Assembly (NCBI GenBank): GCA_029747015.1
Contig: JAKOGI010001555.1
Coordinates: 124,001 to 188,000, forward strand
DNA: 64,000 nucleotides
Reading direction: 5' to 3'
Origin: Carnegiea gigantea
Lineage: Eukaryota > Streptophyta > Magnoliopsida > Caryophyllales > Cactaceae
Numbering within the stretch: position 1 is the first letter of the stretch; each line of letters begins with the position of its first letter. Below the pieces are notes generated by a model. That model saw nothing but the letters and a program-made list of their open reading frames with translations. It did no database searches and had not been told where the DNA came from. Position numbers and translations under genes: made by a program. This document shows positions 54,896 to 64,000 of the stretch, piece after piece.

Positions 54896-56013
54896 TGATG
54901 GGGACCATCATGACCAAACTCCAAATGCACAACCAGCAACTCCACACACCCCCTCAAGCCCCAAGGAAGTCAAGAACATCCATGCCTTGGTCAAGAAAGT
55001 CATAGAGCACTCGGACAGCACATGGGCAGATTCAATCGGAAATTGGCCCGGTTTTGTGCATCTTTTGGGACTTGAAGGTGAGGGGATGAATGACTGCCTT
55101 GCCCCCTCTCTTTAAGTTTAAGATGTTAGGAATCCAATAAAACAAGTTTCAAAGGATTTGGAGGTCGTTTGGTTAGTCAATCAGCAAGATCTTTCCAAGT
55201 GCGCAGGCTGGGCGCCAAAACAGCAGCATCCGAATTAAGGGGAAATTGGCCCACCATCTTAAGTCCACTCTTTCTGAAATTTTGCAGCATGAAAGGGGAC
55301 ATAAATATTTATCAAGTCAAGGGTTCAAATCCCATCCAAAGCACCCCCTTGTGTTGGTTTTACCCAGCCAAAAGGACATACAAAACACCCCTTTAACCGG
55401 TTTCTTCCTAGCCGGTACAAGTGGGCTGATTTCTTGGGTGTTGCTTCATCCACTTGCTGAGTTGATTGTTTTTGCTGCATTTTAGGACCTTTGTAAGCTT
55501 GACACATCATTTGGGAGGCATCATGGCCCCTAATGAAGTAGATTAAGCTAGTGGTGAGGTGTTAAGCTAGATGCGTGATGGATGTAATGTGTTTCCCTCT
55601 CCCAAATGTACTTGGCTTGGGTTTTGCTGCATGGGAAGGGGGGGAAACTCGGCCATCCTTGCTTAAAACCAGATGGCCCCTCATTTTGTAACACAACTTG
55701 AAGGAAATGCATTTGTGAGTTCTCAAACTCTCTCCACAAAAACTCCTAGTGTTATATCTTGAGTTTGGCAACTCAAGTGGGTCTCTAGGTCTCTTTCTCT
55801 CAACTAGAAGGTGATTAAATTCTGTAACTAGTTGATACAAAGAGATTGCCCAAGTGTTCTCCAAGGGTGGCTCTTCGGATTATCCCTAGAAAGGTCACTT
55901 GACTATCCAAACCCTTGATTTTCTACTCCATTGTTGTTCTTCCTTCTTCTTGCCTTAAATTCCACTTTGAGGTTAAGTTGTGAGTGGTTCCTTCTCCTTA
56001 CAACCTTCCATCA
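54896..56013 (+). repeat. B2 3' LTR (1118 bp)
   Basis: Starts TGATGGGGACCATCA and ends CTTCCATCA, then CCCAG. The polyprotein phase continues into it (AAT-GAT-GGG) and would encode the tail to 55115 but for the upstream TAG. Confidence 0.92.
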
Positions 56014-56587
56014 CCCAGCCTTGAGGGGCGTGCCATATCAGTTGAAGTGAAGAAAACCCACCGGTGGAGGCAAAAATAAGCCAGGACATCAAATCGGGTT
56101 CAAGGACAAAATTGGACCCGGTTTTCAGACTTGGTCATTGCAAAAGTGGATATGACTTGGATTTTAACCATGGGGGGGAAGTTCAAGATGTATATAAACC
56201 CCCCCAACCAAGAAGTTAAGGTTAAACAAAGTCTAAGTGAGGTAATCAAGCCTAAACATTCAACCGTGCAAAATTGGTCCCAATCTGACCGGTTGGAGAA
56301 AAGCCTTTGATCTTCCATCCTCTTGTGTGCATGATTTGAAATCAATCCTTGAACCTAAAAGTTAACATCATGAGGATTCCAAAAATGCAAAAATATTAAT
56401 CTTAAGCCACAATGTAGCTTAAGAAATCAGATGCACAAAACCGGGCTTGTTCTGGCCAGTTAGCCCGTTTGATTCAGCTTGAACTTCTTGCAAAAGATGA
56501 GCCATCTTCTTGGTTTGGGACCTTGTTCTTGGACGAGTTGGACTTGTTTCATCACGGATGAGGTCTTGGCTAGGTAGGGTTCCATCA
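56014..56587 (-). repeat. LTR-H copy H1, outer part
   Basis: The sense (minus) strand starts TGATGGAACCC at 56587. The open phase T-GAT-G encodes a tail with PRTRSQTKKMAHLLQE and KPGFVHLIS, ending at 56419. It matches 61699-62270 in the plus-strand copy. H1 interrupts the integrase of I. Whether H1 is a solo LTR or the 5' LTR of a longer element cannot be seen, because F hides its inner end. Confidence 0.82.
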
Positions 56588-56914
56588 AAAGCTCAAGCCA
56601 ATAAACAAAAGAAGAAGGTGGTATTTCAACCTGGAGACCTCCTATAGATGCACTTAAGGAAAGAAGGATTTCCTTCAAAGAAGAAGAACAAGCTCATGCC
56701 AAGGGCTAATGGTCCATTTGAGGTTCTTGAAAAGATTAATTACAATGCTTATAAGGTTGATCTAACTAGGGACCATGGAGTTTCAGCTACATTCAATGTG
56801 GCTGACTTGAGTGTGTACGAAGCCGATGATCACCTTGAAGATTTTAGTATCAAATCTCTTCAACAAGGGGAGGACGATGGAGTCCCTTCAGCAAGACATG
56901 GAAGAGGGCCCTAA
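56588..56914 (+). pseudogene. pol: Element I integrase C-terminal remnant
   Basis: It begins mid-gene after H1 with KAQANKQKKKVVFQPGDL, has a nonsense TAG before MHLRKEGFPSKKK, then GPFEVLEKINYNAYKVDL, VSATFNVADL and SLQQGED up to the LTR. It resembles G pol. The upstream part is not in the window. Confidence 0.8.
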
Positions 56915-58175
56915 GAGTCCAACAAGGTCCATTGCAAGTTCCAATGCCCAAGCTATGGCTCAAATTTTGGAGAAGAGCCAAAGAGTTGTAATCGGGTTAA
57001 ACAACTAGAAATTACCCGGTTTTGATCATCTAATTTCTTAAGCTACATTATGGCTTAAATTTGATATTTTTGCATTTTTGGGATCCTCAAGATATAAGCT
57101 TTCAGGTCCAAGCTTTCAAAGTCAATCATGCATAGTCAAAGTCAAGGGGTTAAGGCATTTTGTTCAACCTGCTAGTTTTGGTCCAAAACTGCACGGTAAA
57201 TTATTTTAGTAGAAATCTCCAACTTAACCATGATTTAACCTTGATTTCTTTGTAGAGGGGCTTTGTACACACCCTAACGATTCCTGCCATGGCCTAAAAT
57301 TAAAATCATGCTCACTTTTGATTGGTAGAAATAAGGACATAAAACCGGGCTAAAAACTGTTTTTAAGAACTCGGTAAGCCAATGTGTATTTTTCCTTCTC
57401 AAGTGGGTTTGCTCAACTTCTCCTCTGCTTGCTTGCTTCAATCACGAGTCTAGCAACTAGGAACATCATCATTTGCTACTTTGAAGCCTTGGAAAGAGCT
57501 TAACCAATGAGACCCAAAAGGAAGAATTCTCATCTTGATTCTGATTGGCCAGCTAAAAAGGAAGCAAGCTTTACGGCTGCTTTCTCCACTTCCTTGCTAG
57601 TAAACAGATGTATTAGCTTAATTAAGGTGTATTAAGGTTGAGTACATCATTTGTTTTGCTTTCCTTAATATTCTGGTTGTAATTAGTTTAGTTAAGCAAG
57701 CATGTAACCTAGTTTAGCCTTAAGCGCATAGATTAGCTTATTAAGTCGGCTTCCTTCCTAGGGAGGAAACCTCATTCTAGCTTGTTTGCTACTTGATTGC
57801 TTGCTTGATTGTGTATTAATGCTATGCAAAGGCATAATTTATAATCAGACATTGATATTGAATGAAAATCAGAATTGAAAGCACCTTGCTTCCGTTTCCC
57901 TAAATACTTTACTTGCTTATCCTTATTTTGGTCGATTAAGGTAGTGAAAAAGTAAGCCTGAAACCTTAATTAAGTGGTGTTTTTGTATCTTAATCACAGT
58001 TTAGGGACCTAAACTCAAGTTTAGTGGTGTTTCTGTATCCAAACAAGAGTTTAGTTTATCCTTTATTCAAACACTCATACATGGATTCACTTAGACTTTA
58101 GCTTGAATTCAGATTGCTTTGCTTTTAGCTTTGAATTCAGGTTTGAGTGTTTGTGTTTTCCTTCCAATATACATC
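56875..58175 (+). repeat. LTR-I copy 1 (1301 bp)
   Basis: It starts CGATGGAG (TG end mutated to CG) right after the integrase remnant and ends ATATACATC. Near the start, one base off the pol phase, lies a tail with GPKSPTRSIASSNAQ and, after a stop, LPGFDHLIS (to 57041). Confidence 0.8.
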
Positions 58176-59415
58176 TGTTCCAAAGTCCAAGCTATGGCTC
58201 AAATTTTGGAGAAGAGCCAAACTGATGCAATTGGGCTAAACAGCCAAAAATTACCCAGTGTTGTTCATCTGATTTCTTAAGCTACATTGTGGCTTAAGTT
58301 TGATATTTTTGCATTTTTGGGATCCTTAAGATGCTAGCTTTCAGGCCCAAGCATTCAAAGTCAAACATGCACAGTCGAAGTCAAAAGAACAAGGCATTTT
58401 GTTCAACTTGCCAGTTTTAGTCCAAAACTGCACGGTAAAATATTTTAGCAGAAATCTCCTACTTGAACATGATTTAACCTTGATTTTTTTGCCGGGGGGT
58501 TTGTATACACCCTAAGGATTCCATTCATGGCCTAAAATTAAAATCATGCTCACTTTTGATTGGTGGAAACAGAGGCATAAGATCGGGCCGAAAACTAATT
58601 CAAAGAACCCGGTTAGTTGCTGCATGTTTTTCCTTCTCAAGTGGGTTTGTTTAGCTTCTTCTCTGCTTACTTGCTTCAATAACGAGTCTAGCAGCCAGGA
58701 ACATCATCATTTGCTGCTTTGAAGCCTTGGAAAGAGCTTAACCAATGAGGGCAAAAAGGAAGAAATCTCACCATGCATTCTAATTGGCCAGCCGAAAAAG
58801 GAGTATGCTTTACTACTACTTTTCTCCACTTCTTTGCTAGTAAACTGATGTATTAGCTTAATTAAAGTGTATTAAAGTTAAGTACGTCATTGTTTGCGTT
58901 CCTTAATGTTCCAGTTGTAATTAATTTAGTTAAGCAAGCATGTAAACTAGTTTAGCCTTAAGCGTATAGATTAGTTTGTTGAAAACGTTTCCTTCCTAGG
59001 GAGGAAACCTCATTCTAGCTTGTATGCTGCCTAGTTGCTTGCTTGGTCATGTAGTAATGCCTTACCAAGGCTCATTTTATAATCAGAACTTGAATATTGA
59101 ATGAAAACCAGAATTGAGAGCACTTTGCTTTCATTCTCCTAAATACTTCACTTGCTCATCCTTAATTTGGTCGATTAAGGTGGTGATCAAGTGAGTCCTA
59201 AACCTTAATTAAGTGGTGTTTCTGTATCTTAATCACAGTTTAGGAACCTAAACTCAAGTTTAGTGGTGATTCTGTATCCAAACAAGAGTTTAGTCTATCC
59301 TTTATTCAAACATCCAACCACGGATTCACCTAGACTTTAGCTTGAATTCAGCTTGCTTTGCTTTTAGCTTTGAATTTAGGTTTGAGTGTTCATGTTTCCC
59401 TTCCAAGATGCATCA
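58176..59415 (+). repeat. LTR-I copy 2, 5' truncated (1240 bp)
   Basis: It follows copy 1 directly without spacer, lacks about the first 62 bases and ends GATGCATCA before the primer site of J. The two copies differ at many positions, indicating great age. Confidence 0.82.
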
Positions 59416-59419
59416 TATT

Positions 59420-59431
59420 TGGCATCAGAGC
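59420..59431 (+). other. J primer binding site (one mismatch)
   Basis: TGGCATCAGAGC, one change from the initiator Met-tRNA complement, four bases after the LTR. Confidence 0.8.
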
Positions 59432-59535
59432 TTTGGTTTCTCCTTAGCCTGGTACGTCCCTCCACTTTTCAGAATCATACCTATCTAACTCCAAACACAT
59501 TCCTTGTTTGAACTTAAACACAATCCCAGAGCAAG

Positions 59536-61698
59536 ATGAGTTCTAACATGTGTTTCGAAGAGAAATTTGATGCTCTTATGAGGCAGAATGAAATGTTGCT
59601 GAAGACGACCCATGAGGATTCTCAACATAACCAAGAAACTCAGGCTCAAAATGAATATCTACGACAGCAGCTTGGTTCCTTCTTGAAGCAAAAGCAAAAG
59701 ATGAACGAAGAACCTCTCCAATCTAAACCAAGAAGGCAAGAGCAAGTCTTCAGTCATAACCTTCATTCATCTGGTGAAGATGAACCATTGAGAATGACTA
59801 GACCAGAGCCACGGTTTCAAGCTAATACAAATGATTTCAAGGTTGAAATCCCGGAGTTTGAAGGTAAGCTTGATCCAGAAGAGTTTTTAGATTGGTTGCA
59901 TACTGCTGAATGAGTTTTTGAGTACAAAGATGTTCCGGAGGACAAGAAGGTCAAGTTAGTGGCCTTAAGACTTATAAAATGTGCTTCATTATGGTTGACT
60001 AACCTATGTGATAAATGGGTTAGAGAAAGAAAGTCTAAAATCAGAACATGGGAGAAGATGAAGTCCAAGTTAAGGCTAGGTTTTTTCCCCCTACCTACGA
60101 TCAAGATTGCTATTCTCACCTTCATAACTTGACTTATGGCAATCTGAACGTAGAAGAGTACATAAGGGAGTTTGAGAAGCTTGTAATCAAATGTGATTTA
60201 CAAGAACCTGAAGAGCAAACCATTGTTAGATACTTAGGAGGTCTTGATCTTAGGTATGCTAATGTGGTTGATTAGCAAGCCTACACCACTTTTGATGAAG
60301 TTTGTGTGCTGGCTTACAAGGTTAAGCAGCAAAAGAAAGCTAGACAGCCCGCTAAGCCACAAAATCCTAAACCCCCTACCCGGAACCAACCCTTTAACAA
60401 GGGGAGTTCTAATCCCATTTCCAAGCCACAAAATCCATCCCCTTCCTTTCCACAAAGAACCCCAGCTCCACAAAAGACCCAAACTCCTCAAAATAGACCC
60501 CATCCAAACCCCATGAACAATAGAAGATGCTTTTAATGCCAAGGACTTGGGCACATAGCTTTGGACTGTCCAAACCGTAAGGTAATCACCTTAGCTGAAT
60601 GGTCAGCCGTGAAGGAGGTGTTTGAAGAAGAAGAAAAGAAGGATGATTATGAGGATGAACTTGAGGAAACTCAAGGAGAAGTAGTGGAAGAGGGTGATGA
60701 AGGCGAATTGCTAGTTTTGAGAAGAGTCTTAAGCAACCAGAAAGGAGTAAAGGATGAACAAAGGAAGAACATATTCCATTCTCATTGTACAGTTCAAGGG
60801 AAGGTATGTTCTATGATTATTGATGGAGGAAGCTGTACAAATGTGGTTTGTCTAAGCATGATTGAAATGCTAGGATTGCAAACCATGACTCATCCACACC
60901 CTTATAACATTTAGTGGCTGAATCAAAGCAAGGGAATCCATATGAACTCACGATGCTTAGTTTCTTTCTCTATTGGAAAGAACTATCAAGATGAACTTTG
61001 GTGTGATGTTATTCCTATGGATGCTTGTCATATGCCTTAGGGAAGACCATGGTTGTATCATTGTACGGTTATGCATAATGGTTACTTAAACACTTACTTC
61101 TTTACTAAGAATGGTAAAAAGATCACTTTAGCCCCTTTACCCCCATCAAAACTCCACGAAATCAAGCCTCAAAACAAGCCAAACCATTTTGATTTGCTAT
61201 TGGCAATTAGTGAGCCATTGTTAAAGGCCTCGTAGCATGAATTCAAGGCCTTTAAGGAGTGGATTCTAAGCTTTCAAGATGAACCAGAAACCCCTTTACC
61301 CACTCACCTTGTAGCCAAGACACTCATTTAAAACTTCTATCACTTGTTTCCTGAGGAGATACCCACGGGCTTACCTCCTAAAAGGGATATCCAACATCAC
61401 ATTGATCCCATTCCTGGTTCCATCCTACCTAATAAGCCAGCTTATAGGATGAATCCAAAGGATACAATGGAGATACAATGGCAAGTTGAAGAATTGAAGT
61501 CTAAGGGCTTAATCCGTGAGTCCTTAAGTGCTTGTATTGTGCCTACTATTTTGGTGCTTAAAAAGGATGGTGGGATGCGTATGTGTGGATAGTAGAGCCA
61601 GTAACAAAATCACAATCAATTATAGGTATGCCATACCTAGACTTGAAGACCTGTTAGATGAATTACATGGCTCTAAGGTGTTTTCAAAGATAGACGTT
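59536..61698 (+). pseudogene. gag-pol: Element J gag-protease-RT remnant, heavily decayed
   Basis: MSSNMCFEEKFDAL begins a gag related to that of G (AQNEYLRQQLGSF, EIPEFEGKLDP). Stops or shifts occur at about 59911, 60075, 60273, 60534 (inside the knuckle, RRCF-stop-CQGLGHIALDC), 60913, 61038, 61233, 61329 and 61588. Protease IIDGGSCTNV (about 60815-60850) and the RT entry ([33 protein letters not shown]) are readable. H2 cuts it at 61698. The decay exceeds that of every other element, marking the oldest layer. Confidence 0.85.
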
Positions 61699-63234
61699 TG
61701 ATGGAACCCCACCTAGTAACGACCTTGACCATGAAATAACTAGTCTAAGTCATCCAAAAACAAGGTCCCAAACCAAGAAGATGGCTCACCTTTGGCAAGG
61801 AATCGAAAACAGCACAAACGGGTTAACCGGTCAGCTTAAGCCCGGTTTTGTGCATCTGATTTCCTAACCATATGATGGCTTAAGGCCAATATTTTTGCAT
61901 TTTTGGAATCCTCAGGATGTTAGCTTTCAAGTCCAGGCATTGATTTCAAATCATGCCACGAAGAGGATGGAGTATCAATGACATTTTCCCAACCGGTCAG
62001 AATCGGTCCAGTTCTGCGCGGTTAAAAGTTTAGGTGTGATTACCCTACTTAAACTTAGTTTAACCCTAATTTCTTGATTGAGGGGGTTTTTACACACCTT
62101 GAACTTTCCCCCCCACGAGTAAAACCCAGATCATATCCCTTTTTGCTTGGGTTAAACTTAGTCTGAAAACCGGGTGAAACAAACTGGCCCTAACCCGGTT
62201 GACGTCACAGCAGCACTTTACCTTCTCTAGAGGTTTTCCTTCTCTTCAGCTGAATGGGCACTCTCTTCTATGTTGGCACACGTCCAAGGCAACCTAGGGA
62301 AGGTCACAACCAATGAAAAAAGGGCTGCAAGAAGAATTGTCTCTTGATTCTCATTGGAAGACAAGGAAGGTGCTATCTTGCTTCCTATTGGCCAGCCGCA
62401 AAGGGGAGGTCACTTTTCGGCTGGGCACATGCCTTCCTTGCTGCATTTGAAGCTGAATGAGATTAAGGACAAGTTAATAATGTAGTAATCTTCATTTGTC
62501 TTGCTTTCCTTGATGCTTTAAGTGTATTTTGATTAGCATTAAGTATGTTTGTAACCGATTAACTCTAACCGTGGGAATTAGAGTTAATTAACACCTTTCC
62601 TCCCTAGGAGGGTAAGGTGAGGTGTCTTCTAACTTGCTTGCTGAGTAGGAAAGGTTGTAAGGCAAGCAACAAAAGGGAAGGCACGGCCATAATGAAGGGC
62701 ACTTCAGATTTTGTTCAATGAAAACCGTAGAGAGCTTTTAAAGCTTCTTCACCAAATCCTTGCTTGCTTATCTTAGTTTAGGCCAAACTAAGTGGTGTTC
62801 AAGTGAGTCTTCACCTTGATTAAGTGGTGATTCTGTATCTTAATCAAGATTAAGGGCCCTAGACTCAAAGGTTGGTGGTGATTACTGTATCCAATCCAAG
62901 AGTTTAGCTTATTTCTCTCCTTTGCTTCCTACCGGGTCATTAGCAAGATTGTTTGCTTAATTTTCCAAGGTATTCATCTCCCCCTACCGTGTTCTTCATT
63001 CCCCTTCCTTATTCCACTCTTTCTACTACCAGTCACCCCCATTTCCTTCAAGTCTACCTCACCAAAAAGCCAGAAAATCAGTTAGAATGGAAGAGCACTC
63101 AAACCGGGCAAAACTAGCCTATGCTAGTTATTTCAGGCAGTGATTCAGCACGGTGTACCCGTGCCCACTAGCACGTCCGTGCCACTTCAGCCCGTGAACT
63201 ACATTGAGTTTTGAGTCTTCTTTGGTGTAAGGTT
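61699..63234 (+). repeat. LTR-H copy H2 (at least 1536 bp)
   Basis: It starts TGATGGAACCC inside the RT of J (preceding bases ACGTT, 61694-61698, are the predicted TSD). The first 169 bases keep the open tail phase with PKTRSQTKKMAHLWQG and KPGFVHLIS, ending at 61867. A GCACGG/CCGTGC module is at 63147-63183. The end is cut by LTR-G before any primer site appears, so the end of LTR-H is not defined. No other gene is seen. Confidence 0.78.
63147..63183 (+). other. GCACGG/CCGTGC module in LTR-H
   Basis: GCACGG-N5-CCGTGCC followed after a short spacer by GCACGTCCGTGCC, near the 3' part of the LTR as in LTR-G. Confidence 0.75.
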
Positions 63235-64000
63235 TGATGTAAGTCCAAGGGAAGGATAGCAACCCAAGTTAACTCACGTCGAAGGAAGCTAGAAATCAAG
63301 CAATTTCTCACGGCCAGGAGTGGCACGGCCGTGCTTGATGGCACGGGGTGACCGTGCCAATTCACTGCCTAGCTTGCCTAGGAAAGCTCTTCTTCACGGT
63401 TTTGAGATAGCTTTGAAGGTTTTTGAAAGTTCGATGCAATCAGCTATGTCAAGGCTTGATTTTGTGTGGATAAGAGGAATCAAAGGAGTAAGGAAGTGAG
63501 GGAAGTAAAGGAGGATAAAAAGACACTAAGAAGAACAAAGGTAATTCATGGTTTGAGAGGAGTGAAACCAAGAACTAGTTTGTGAACTTCAAGAGTGTTT
63601 AATGAAACTTGGATAGTTCTAAGCTAGATGATTAGATAAGATACACCACTAATCATTTAGCTTAGGGCCCTCAATCTTGGATTAGGATAAGATTCACCAC
63701 CTAACCAAAGATTGAGACTCACTTGATCACCACCTTAATCGGCCACAATTAAGGATAAGCAAGTTAAGTGTTTAGGAAATCACAAGACACAAAGTCTTTT
63801 CTCTCTACTGAAAATTCAACTCTATTCCTTCAAAATGAACATACAAGGCTTTATATGGCCTTGAGAGTACACAAATGAGCTTTCCTTCCAAGGGAGGAAA
63901 GTCATTAAACTTGCTAATCACTTCCTAACACACGGTTTACTCTAATACAAACCAAAAGCTGAAAGCTTATTTTACAAAGCACTTAAATTATCTTCCTAAA
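63235..64000 (-). repeat. Second LTR-G copy, minus orientation, runs off the window
   Basis: The reverse complement matches the end of LTR-G (44399 back to about 43630), starting at its CTTACATCA end. The bases to the left (AGGTT, 63230-63234) are not a primer site, so this is the 3' LTR of a minus-strand element or a solo LTR inserted in H2. Its GC-rich module is at 63322-63358. Confidence 0.88.

Larger units (their letters stand above)
45337..56013 (+). mobile_element. Element B2: full-length CRM-like Ty3/gypsy
   Basis: 5' LTR (45337-46232 and 50042-50267, split by A4), PBS, gag-pol 50311-54866 and 3' LTR 54896-56013. Target duplication CCCAG is at 45332-45336 and 56014-56018. It lies in LTR-H copy H1. 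Without A4 it is about 6.9 kb and is the most complete autonomous-type element here. Confidence 0.93.

Noticed and set aside
57040..58170. Possible host gene in the AT-rich stretch after the I integrase
   Set aside because: The stretch is repeated at 58176-59415 and ends at a primer site, so it is LTR-I; no extended ORF exists.
4690..59431. Many initiator Met-tRNA-like motifs
   Set aside because: Each is a 12-13-base primer binding site next to an LTR end. No cloverleaf or full tRNA gene surrounds any of them.

Overview
The window is plant nuclear heterochromatin made entirely of nested LTR retrotransposons of the Ty3/gypsy superfamily. I see no host gene, tRNA gene, rRNA gene or CRISPR array. 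Plant origin follows from gag-pol polyproteins with CCHC knuckle, DGG or DSG protease, FDDIL or IDDIL reverse transcriptase, RNase H and DDE integrase, and from primer sites complementary to plant initiator Met-tRNA (TGGTATCAGAGC). Most elements resemble the CRM (centromeric) chromovirus lineage by RT/RNase H/integrase motifs and by coding sequence that runs into the 3' LTR. One element at the left edge is a different, Tekay/Del-like lineage. The species is not identifiable by eye.

Insertions can be peeled apart by their target-site duplications (TSDs). The oldest layer is a decayed pair, I/J (56588-61698, plus). LTR-H copies interrupt it: H1 (minus, right end 56587) lies in the integrase of I, and H2 (plus, from 61699) lies in the RT of J. 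Element F (plus, right end 44813) sits in H1. F is broken by B1 (minus, right end 15564, in pol) and by G (18214-44399, TSD TTGAG, in the 3' LTR). G is split by A2 (18867-22811, CCCTC), truncated D (23591-27664), A3 (31375-36328, ACTTC) and E (37181-42805, AGATG). E carries a solo LTR-A (40987-42140, GGGAG). H1 also holds B2 (45337-56013, CCCAG), whose 5' LTR holds A4 (46233-50036, CTCTA). B1 holds A1 (9753-13631, GTGTG) and the Tekay-like element T (right end 8295). H2 is cut by a second LTR-G (63235 to the window end). The deepest stack is six layers: I > H1 > F > G > E > solo LTR-A.

Functionally, B1, B2, D, F, G and J are autonomous-type gag-pol elements, all now broken. The family A copies (A1-A4, E) are non-autonomous: they share one LTR of about 1.15 kb but carry only gag or gag-protease, and probably depended on enzymes from F-like partners whose LTR is partly homologous. 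Only E keeps an uninterrupted gag-protease frame.

Three cross-family signals stand out. (1) The LTRs encode the C-terminal tail of the polyprotein in one fixed phase, and in five LTR families it carries a PGFxxL(I/L) motif. (2) About 37-bp GC-rich modules of paired GCACGG/CCGTGC arms lie just after the primer site or near the LTR end in nearly every family. (3) The LTR 5' terminus is itself a short hairpin whose arms differ between families while staying complementary. Element T also has an extra intact 237-codon ORF between primer site and gag.
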